A stretch of 32,538 nucleotides of DNA from IMG/VR virus record IMGVR_UViG_3300029922_000213, positions 1 through 32,538 of that record, one strand, 5' to 3'. Position 1 is the first letter of the stretch. The number at the start of each line of letters is the position of its first letter. The stretch is from a virus. The notes under the pieces were generated by a model that was not told the origin of the DNA, did no database searches, and saw only the letters and a program-made list of their open reading frames with translations. Shown piece after piece: positions 26,559 to 32,538 of the stretch. A program made the position numbers and the translations under genes.

Positions 26559-29500
26559 AGAGGCTTCTCTTCGCGCTGGCGTTCCTGCTGCTGGGCGCGA
26601 CCGCGCACGCGCAACTGGTCATACCGCTTACGCCAGTCGTGCCGTCGTCAGGCGGAGGCTGCTCGCATAACTGCACGTTCACGGGCATCACGACGACCGC
26701 GGGGATTGACGATACCGTCGGCATCAACACACCGTCGATCGGCGCGCTATCGCCGGGAACCGGCGTGTTTACGACGCTCCAGTCGAACGGCGAACTGAAG
26801 CTGGGCGACGGGGCTTTCCTAAATTCGGGCACCGTGCCCGGGTTGCTCTACTTCGCAGGACTCACGGGGCCGGCGCTCACGGGCGCCCAGGCAGACGCCA
26901 ATCTGATCTTCTGCACATCAGACGCTTTGACCAGCAGTGGCGGGGCGTCCTGCTTCAACATTCTGCACAACTACGGCGGCGGAACGCTGACGGGGGGCAG
27001 GAATACCTTCCAGATCAAGAGCACGCTCACCGCCCAAAGCGGCCAGACCAACGGCAACTATACCGGTCTCCAGGTCTATACGTCGGCGGACGCAAACGAC
27101 AACGGCACGTCCGGGACCCCGAGCGGCGCGTTCTGGGGCGAGAACATCATCGTCAAGGGATACACGCCGGCATCGGGTAGCAGCTACTACAACGCTGTCA
27201 CGGGCAACGAGTATGATATCGGGTGCCAGACAAACGTCACGTGTCAGCAGAAGTTTGGCGTCTATGTCCTGGACACGTTCGATGACGCCAATGCCGCGAC
27301 CATCGGGGCCGTCGCGTTCGATGTCGCGGCGCAGACACCGTCCAACGCACCGGGCTGGGATTGCGCGTTCTGCCTCGGTTACTCGGCGGGGGACTGGCCG
27401 TTCCTGAGCGGAGCCGGCATCGCCTACGGCGCGTTCCAGAACAAGGCAGGCGTCAGCCCGAACGGACTCGTCCCGAACCGCGGCCTAACCACGACGTTCG
27501 ACGCGACGACCATGCGGCCGACCAAGTGGCAGTTCGCTGGGTCTGGATTCGATGTCAGCCCAACCGGGACGGTCTACGTGGGAACGGGCGCCATCGCCCC
27601 GACATCCACCGGCATGTCGATCGACGTGACCACCCAGAGCCAGGTCAGCGCCGTGGCGGTCGCGACTGGCGGGGCCAACTACACGACCAGCGACTACGTC
27701 TACGGCCCCAACGGCGGCGTCTACCACGTCACCGGGCTCGGTGCCGGGAACGCGGTCACGTCCCTGTCGATCATCTCGCCGGACGTTTACCCGGTGGGAT
27801 CGACGCCATCCAACCCGGTGACCCTGCGCTATGGCATGGGCAACCAGAACCTGACGGTCAACTTCACCTGGACCGCCGGGACAATACTCGCGATTGCAAA
27901 CCCAACGATTACCGCCGGCACTATGACGGGAACGGATGCCACAGGGGCGAATGTGACGGCGACCGGCGCGATAACGGCGCGCACGTTGGCGTCACATTCT
28001 GGCGACCAACTTTCTATGCTGGACTTTGGCGCTATTTTTGACGGTAACTCGCATCCGCTTTCGGGGCGATTTTCTTCTTTGGCGGCGGCCCAGATTGTAT
28101 ATCCGTTTGTTACGTCGCTAACTCAGCAATCGGATAGCGTCGGCGTTCAGGCTGCGATAAATTATTGCGGCACTCTTGTAGATGGTGCCACCATACGTGT
28201 TCCCCCTGGGACGGGAAACTTTTCTGAAGGCGTTGTTAACCCATATAATCAATGCAACGTCGTTGCGTCTACAAATAGTAATCAGTTAATATACAGTGTT
28301 GGAGATAACGGGTCAAGGTTCTCTTCAAGGTTCCTTAATTACACCGGGTTTACCGGAACGATATACCGTATTTCCCCGGTGGAAAATACTTCTAGCAGTG
28401 TAGGGCTGACTGGATCAGGTCTCCAGGGTGTAATGCTTGATTGTAACCGGATGCCAGGCTGCACAGCATTTGTCCAAAAATCTACGTCTTTTTATAAAGA
28501 CGACATCGCGGTCAATGAACCCGCTGAATACGTATCTACTACAAGTGCGTCTACTAGCGCTGGCAGCAATGTTCTCACATTTTCCTCTACTCTAGCTTAT
28601 CCCGGCCTGGAGTTGGGCGCAGCAATAACAGGAACGAACATACTGCGCGGGACGTATGTTTTAGGCTATACCAGCGGAAGTATCACTCTAAGCTCTCACG
28701 TATTGGGGTCTGCGTCATTCACCGGAGCAATTAGCGGGACGACGCTGACGACAAGCGCTGTAACCGGAACTCTTGACATTGGTATGGCCATTAACGGATC
28801 GGGTGTCACCGCAGGCACTGTGATTACTGGTCGCGCGGCTGGCACTGTTGAGGGTGCGGGAACATGGACAGTCAATAATTCTCAAACAGTCGGCAGCGAA
28901 TCCATGACCACGACGGGAGGTGTCGCAAGCGGCGCCTCGATCGGCATAGCTGGCGAGGGGGCTCGCTTCGATACCGCTCAGACCTACACGACAAATACGA
29001 TTTCGTGGGGAGACATCAGTGTTCAAGGACTGAACTCCACCGGTCACGCGCCACTTATTGTTGCAGGCGGGTCTGGCCCAGCTACGGGCAGCGGCGGCGG
29101 CGTGGGCAACAATGCGCTGAATATCTTCCACCGTGTGATCTGCTATACCCAATATGGCGATTGTTTATCCCTCGGAAACGCTGACCACGACTATTTTGAG
29201 TGGTTACAAAATTACTACGTTACGCCGGCCACAGGATACGGTGACTGCGTAATCTCGAACGGATCAAACCTATCCACTTCGAGCAATGGACCGGCTTATA
29301 GCAACAGAACGAATTATATAAGCTGCCAGCAGCCGATAATTATTCGAGGCACCGATACCTACACCTACGGGTCTAATAACGATGAGTTTGCCTGGATGGA
29401 TTATAACAACGGGACACCGTTGCCGACATTGGGAACCGGGGCATCATCGTATTCGGCCAGCGATTATAATATCGCGGTGAGCATCGACGGGTCGTTGAAT

Positions 29501-30214
29501 GGTGTGTTGGCGCAGCTCCCGGATGGGACGGCGACTAGGGGCGGGAACAGGGGCCAGCACGCGGTAGATTTACAAACGGTGCGGGACACGTCGGGCGAGG
29601 TTGCGGCGGGGACTTATTCTAGCATAGCCGGGGGATATGCCAATGCTTCGGGCGGATACGGCTCGGGAGTCACAAACGGGTATCAAAACCAAGCGTTCGG
29701 GTCGTATAGCACGGCTGGCGGAGCTAAGGCTTACGCTTATGGTTTCGGCTGGGATTGCCATGGCAGCAATAACGCGGGTAACAATCTACAGGCCGAAACA
29801 TGCACAGCGACACTCAATCAAGTGAGCAATAGCTCATCGGCATGGCGATTGACCGGCGATGGGAATGCGGCCACCACGGGGACTAATAGCTCTAATAATT
29901 GCATCAATATATTACCTGGATCACAGGCGACGTTGGATATTCAATTAACCGCATACGATCGATCGAATACTAATCTCTGGTATTCTTGGCACGAACCCCA
30001 GGCCGTGTTGCGGGAACTATCGGGGGGAGTATCTACCACGACCTATACTGCGTCAGGAACCGCCGCAGCGATTGTGGGTGGTGGGATGTCCGCTTCAGTC
30101 AGTGCGACAGCCGATACGACCAACGGATGTCTAAATCTCAGCTTCACGCCGCCATCTGGCAACTCGGATTATATCTCCACCATGGCAACTGTTCGATTTA
30201 GCTGGACACAATGA
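26555..30214 (+). CDS. 1219-residue exported tail/adhesin-like protein
   Basis: GTG 26555 (GTGA overlap) opens [20 protein letters not shown], a Sec signal. Residues 1-470 are Gly/Thr-rich beta strands. At 473-513 lies the adaptor [33 protein letters not shown], shared with the 24358 protein (about half identical by eye). A beta-helix-like domain follows, then near 1010-1065 YadA-head-like repeats ([38 protein letters not shown]) and a C-terminal beta domain ending [20 protein letters not shown]. Base composition falls sharply from about 27990. Modular tail fibre or exported adhesin. Confidence 0.72.
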   Translation: MKRLLFALAFLLLGATAHAQLVIPLTPVVPSSGGGCSHNCTFTGITTTAGIDDTVGINTPSIGALSPGTGVFTTLQSNGELKLGDGAFLNSGTVPGLLYFAGLTGPALTGAQADANLIFCTSDALTSSGGASCFNILHNYGGGTLTGGRNTFQIKSTLTAQSGQTNGNYTGLQVYTSADANDNGTSGTPSGAFWGENIIVKGYTPASGSSYYNAVTGNEYDIGCQTNVTCQQKFGVYVLDTFDDANAATIGAVAFDVAAQTPSNAPGWDCAFCLGYSAGDWPFLSGAGIAYGAFQNKAGVSPNGLVPNRGLTTTFDATTMRPTKWQFAGSGFDVSPTGTVYVGTGAIAPTSTGMSIDVTTQSQVSAVAVATGGANYTTSDYVYGPNGGVYHVTGLGAGNAVTSLSIISPDVYPVGSTPSNPVTLRYGMGNQNLTVNFTWTAGTILAIANPTITAGTMTGTDATGANVTATGAITARTLASHSGDQLSMLDFGAIFDGNSHPLSGRFSSLAAAQIVYPFVTSLTQQSDSVGVQAAINYCGTLVDGATIRVPPGTGNFSEGVVNPYNQCNVVASTNSNQLIYSVGDNGSRFSSRFLNYTGFTGTIYRISPVENTSSSVGLTGSGLQGVMLDCNRMPGCTAFVQKSTSFYKDDIAVNEPAEYVSTTSASTSAGSNVLTFSSTLAYPGLELGAAITGTNILRGTYVLGYTSGSITLSSHVLGSASFTGAISGTTLTTSAVTGTLDIGMAINGSGVTAGTVITGRAAGTVEGAGTWTVNNSQTVGSESMTTTGGVASGASIGIAGEGARFDTAQTYTTNTISWGDISVQGLNSTGHAPLIVAGGSGPATGSGGGVGNNALNIFHRVICYTQYGDCLSLGNADHDYFEWLQNYYVTPATGYGDCVISNGSNLSTSSNGPAYSNRTNYISCQQPIIIRGTDTYTYGSNNDEFAWMDYNNGTPLPTLGTGASSYSASDYNIAVSIDGSLNGVLAQLPDGTATRGGNRGQHAVDLQTVRDTSGEVAAGTYSSIAGGYANASGGYGSGVTNGYQNQAFGSYSTAGGAKAYAYGFGWDCHGSNNAGNNLQAETCTATLNQVSNSSSAWRLTGDGNAATTGTNSSNNCINILPGSQATLDIQLTAYDRSNTNLWYSWHEPQAVLRELSGGVSTTTYTASGTAAAIVGGGMSASVSATADTTNGCLNLSFTPPSGNSDYISTMATVRFSWTQ

Positions 30215-30294
30215 CCTCTCCCACGGCCGTTCCATAGGTCCGGCTCGTCAGTCCGCAACACCGGCTGGACCGTGGTGCAAGCGAGGTCTCGGGG

Positions 30295-30597
30295 TCACCG
30301 GAGCTTCCCGGGAAAGCGAGGCCACATCATGAATGCCGCGAAGGCATAGACGACGCACGCCAGCGCGCCGTATATGACAAGCAGGTCGACGATCGAAAGG
30401 CCAAGATGGCCGATCGTCGCGGCCACGTCGAGCGTGCCGGGCGGCGCGGCTACGGTGCCTGGCGTGAGCGTAATGGTCAAGCATCCAGTCGTCGGATCGG
30501 TGGCAACCACGCCGGGCGGCAAAGCTATGGTGCCGCCGCCGGCCGTTTTCATCGCAGAGATGGCAGCGTCGATGCACATGACGGTGTTCATCGTCAT
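30295..30597 (-). CDS. Small single-span membrane protein
   Basis: 100 residues from ATG 30597 (or 30591), AAAGGG upstream. N-terminal helix CIDAAISAMKTAGG, Thr/Pro-rich middle (PTTGCLTITLTPGTVAAPPG), then a membrane helix LGLSIVDLLVIYGALACVVY and AFAAFMMWPRFPGKL. Convergent with the tail protein; the 80-base gap between them has only an imperfect stem. Could be a holin-like or envelope factor; unproven. Confidence 0.55.
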   Translation of the reverse strand: MTMNTVMCIDAAISAMKTAGGGTIALPPGVVATDPTTGCLTITLTPGTVAAPPGTLDVAATIGHLGLSIVDLLVIYGALACVVYAFAAFMMWPRFPGKLR

Positions 30598-30637
30598 CCC
30601 TTTATCTTAAACGCTCCGCGATCAGTCGTCAGCGGCT

Positions 30638-31156
30638 TTACAGCCCCGCCACCTGCAACAGATCCTGCTCCGCCCCGAACAGTCGAGCGGCGTGCGCCCG
30701 AACATCCGGCCGCTTCACCAGAACCTTTACCGCGTCCTTGTCCAGACGGGACGCATGCTGGATCATCGCTGGGAGCAACACATCGGGCTTCTCGCCGCTC
30801 TTGGCCGCGCTGTGATGCGCAAGAGCGTGGGCGATGGCGAGCCGATCGTTCGATAGACCCGGCGTTGCGACAGCAACCCGGCTATTCACCAGGTCATCGA
30901 ACGCCGCTGCGTGATCGTCAGAGTCCCGGAGATGTGCCACAAACCCCTTCATGGTCAGGGCAGCGCGGATATCCGCACTTTCGACATTCCCGAGATCGTA
31001 TGTCGCGATGTGAGCCCCGCTCGGGTCATGGATGGCCACAGTCTTCTGGGCGTGGTCCACAACCAGCTTCCGCTTCTTCCGCGTGCTCTCTGCCGGCGTG
31101 GCGGATACCGGGGCGGTTTCCACATCTGCTTGCTCAACCACTAGTCCGTCGTTCAT
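30638..31156 (-). CDS. Conserved protein of the recombination module
   Basis: 172 residues from ATG 31156 (GGACGAG upstream). Begins MNDGLVVEQADVETAPVSAT, then a beta-rich RKLVVDHAQKTVAIHDPSGA, IATYDLGNVESADIRAALTM and helices up to VKRPDVRAHAARLFGAEQDL. The I-A-T-Y-D-L ... A-L-x-x-K-G-F-V-A-H-L-R-D-S motif recurs in phage proteins next to YqaJ genes. Function unknown, probably linked to recombination. Confidence 0.6.
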   Translation of the reverse strand: MNDGLVVEQADVETAPVSATPAESTRKKRKLVVDHAQKTVAIHDPSGAHIATYDLGNVESADIRAALTMKGFVAHLRDSDDHAAAFDDLVNSRVAVATPGLSNDRLAIAHALAHHSAAKSGEKPDVLLPAMIQHASRLDKDAVKVLVKRPDVRAHAARLFGAEQDLLQVAGL

Positions 31157-31197
31157 ATCTCGTCCGATCGTTGAATGGAGGCGACTGTCTAACGATA

Positions 31198-31890
31198 TCA
31201 CTCTGGCTCTGCAAGTCTATCTGCATATTCCGTCTCGTGCGGCGACAATATTTCTACCATGGCCTGCCATGGACCCGCCGCCCTCGCACGCAGTGTCCAC
31301 TCTTCCAGCTCATCGCTGAACTGCTCCAGGCAATCCGACAGCTTCTTGATGAACACCTCATCCCGCCCGCTCTCGACCATGTAGTCAGGGCACCGAGGCT
31401 CATACGAGAAGAATATCGCCTTATCCGCCTCGCACACGAGCAACTGCCCCTGGCGCTGGCAAATGTAGGCGTCGTTGTCACCGAAGATGATCCGCTCCAT
31501 CTGGACGGGTATCGTCGGACTCTTCACCTCGCAAACGATGTCCCAGCCAGCGCTGATCCGATCAGGTGACGCGCCGAACCGCCCGTCAGTGGTCTTGACG
31601 ATGCCAACGGGGATAGTGTCGATATCATATACGAATTCCATCTTGCGAACCGCAATCGGTTCGTTGGCCTTGCCGTTCTGTATGTTCTCCAAATTGTCCA
31701 GGGACGTTGACTGCCAGTTCAGCAATCGCTCTGCAATCAGCCGGCAGGCGTATTTCTTCCGGCTCTCGCTCATCCGGTGGGTCTTGGGCGTCATGACCTC
31801 GTGGAACATGCTCGCTGTTGGGACGCCGGCCCGCGCCTTATACCAGCCCGGTGTTCCCTGTAGGTTCTGGAAATCAAAGATTGGCATCAT
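31198..31890 (-). CDS. YqaJ-type viral recombinase exonuclease
   Basis: 230 residues from ATG 31890 (or 31887; GGGAGACG upstream). TPGWYKARAGVPTASMFHEV is the YqaJ start (W-x-x-x-R-x-G-x-x-T-A-S-x-F); GKANEPIAVRKMEFVYDIDT follows, and DGRFGASPDRIS plus VCEVKSP supply the acidic Asp, Glu and Lys of a PD-(D/E)XK nuclease. It resects double-stranded ends for the annealing protein encoded just upstream. The gene overlaps the small membrane gene at 31874-32011. Confidence 0.85.
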   Translation of the reverse strand: MMPIFDFQNLQGTPGWYKARAGVPTASMFHEVMTPKTHRMSESRKKYACRLIAERLLNWQSTSLDNLENIQNGKANEPIAVRKMEFVYDIDTIPVGIVKTTDGRFGASPDRISAGWDIVCEVKSPTIPVQMERIIFGDNDAYICQRQGQLLVCEADKAIFFSYEPRCPDYMVESGRDEVFIKKLSDCLEQFSDELEEWTLRARAAGPWQAMVEILSPHETEYADRLAEPE

Positions 31891-32011
31891 CGTCTCCCGG
31901 ATCAGGATTGTTTACGCTCAGCCATGCCCAGATATAGGCCCCTATGATGGAGTAAGCGCAGACGTAGAAGACGATGACGCCGCCGATCGCCCAGCCGAGT
32001 ATCCTCATCAT
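31874..32011 (-). CDS. 45-residue membrane protein
   Basis: ATG 32011 overlaps the ERF stop (ATGA), and the end overlaps the YqaJ start by 17 bases. MMRILGWAIGGVIVFYVCAY then SIIGAYIWAWLSVNNP and an acidic tail (DPGDDDANL). One or two membrane helices. Unusual between two recombination genes. Function unknown. Confidence 0.6.
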   Translation of the reverse strand: MMRILGWAIGGVIVFYVCAYSIIGAYIWAWLSVNNPDPGDDDANL

Positions 32012-32538
32012 GGTGCTGCTGCCTTCTTTCGGTTTTGGGCAATCTTCGCCTCCAGCGCAGACTTGATCTGGAGGAACGGCTGGCCCTGCTGAACGTCCTC
32101 AAACGAGTCCGCGTCGAGGAACAGCCGCGCCAGCACTGTCGTCTCCTCCTGCCCTGCCTCGTGGCACAGAGCCCGCAGCACCTCGACCTGATCCGGGCCG
32201 ATCGGCACCATCCCGCCGCGCACGCCGTCGTCGTCCTGGTTCTTGAAGACGACGTTGAAGATGCCGCATGCGAGGTAGCGCTTCAGAAACGTCTCGGTTG
32301 ACCCGCCGCCATGCAGCGCGGTCTTGGTCGGCGTCCCCTTTGGCCCCAGCGTGTCAGCCGGCGCCTCGCGGTAGAACCGTTCCGAGTGCCCGCCGACGTG
32401 GGCGCACCGGCACTCGATGCGGACATGGCCGGGCGTCAGCGGCGCCACGGTGTTGTAGGAGAGCGAGAAGCCGTGCCGCAGGTAGATCGGCCGGATAGCC
32501 CGATCGACCTCCTCCAGCTTGGCGTAAAAGCTGTTGGT
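32008..32538 (-). CDS. erf: ERF-family single-strand annealing protein, partial
   Basis: The frame is open to the right edge (176 residues visible), so the N-terminus is missing. KLEEVDRAIRPIYLRHGFSL then SYNTVAPLTPGH, GHSERFYREAPADTLGPKGT, ALHGGGSTETFLKRYLACGI and FNVVFKNQDDDG follow the ERF pattern (Arg-rich first helix, R-x-x-x-P-A-D, G-S-x-x-x-x-x-R-Y, D-D-D). It anneals single strands in phage recombination and probably acts with the YqaJ exonuclease. C-terminus is a helical, Lys/Gln-rich tail. Confidence 0.85.
   Translation of the reverse strand, partial: TNSFYAKLEEVDRAIRPIYLRHGFSLSYNTVAPLTPGHVRIECRCAHVGGHSERFYREAPADTLGPKGTPTKTALHGGGSTETFLKRYLACGIFNVVFKNQDDDGVRGGMVPIGPDQVEVLRALCHEAGQEETTVLARLFLDADSFEDVQQGQPFLQIKSALEAKIAQNRKKAAAP

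Overview
The window is one segment of a tailed double-stranded DNA bacteriophage or prophage with high GC. The evidence is a large terminase, a portal, an ERF/YqaJ recombination pair, a VapE-type helicase, tightly packed genes with ATGA/GTGA/TGATG overlaps, and many tiny zinc-binding ORFs. The host is probably an alphaproteobacterium, because a GcrA-family cell-cycle regulator, otherwise typical of that class, is encoded among the packaging genes. No integrase, rRNA, tRNA or CRISPR array was seen, and no capsid, endolysin or tail-tube gene was recognised. The capsid and more structural genes probably lie to the left of base 1, and the rest of the recombination genes to the right of base 32538.

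Layout. (1) 1-9.8 kb, leftward: structural and packaging block (partial gene, Pro-rich protein, portal, linker protein, large terminase), then KTSC, GcrA-like and TPR-glycosyltransferase genes. A two-gene rightward cassette at 0.84-1.74 kb (excisionase-like HTH plus family-25 glycosyltransferase) interrupts it. (2) 9.8-15.4 kb, leftward: DNA-modification and repair block (N4/N6 methyltransferase, SNF2-like helicase, VRR-NUC nuclease), an internal-lipobox protein, a Gly-X repeat protein with its DUF6948-like partner, and a string of small genes. (3) 15.4-16.6 kb: poorly coding region with palindromes, a possible rightward mini-operon and a cluster of GTCGTCAT iterons, a candidate origin. (4) 16.6-21.7 kb, leftward early operon: from a serine-recombinase-like regulator through zinc-finger proteins, two paralogous Cro-like HTH proteins and an RHH protein to the VapE helicase. 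(5) 21.8-30.2 kb, rightward: small early genes, an HPPC-motif protein, small membrane and zinc proteins, then three consecutive large or medium proteins that all carry export signals (two are tail-spike or adhesin-like). (6) 30.3-32.5 kb, leftward: small membrane proteins, YqaJ exonuclease and ERF annealing protein.

The most unusual points are: two leftward promoters, each with a matched pair of ATnCGCA-N3-TGCGnAT operators and each upstream of one of two paralogous HTH genes; three adjacent exported tail-like proteins; a 48-bp exact repeat that is glycosyltransferase sequence on one strand and the C-terminus of a tiny membrane protein on the other; a resolvase-like protein whose active-site positions look lost and whose promoter carries a 19-bp palindrome at the start site; a perfect RanBP2-type zinc finger; and a GcrA homologue. 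Functions are inferred from motifs visible by eye; no database search was run.
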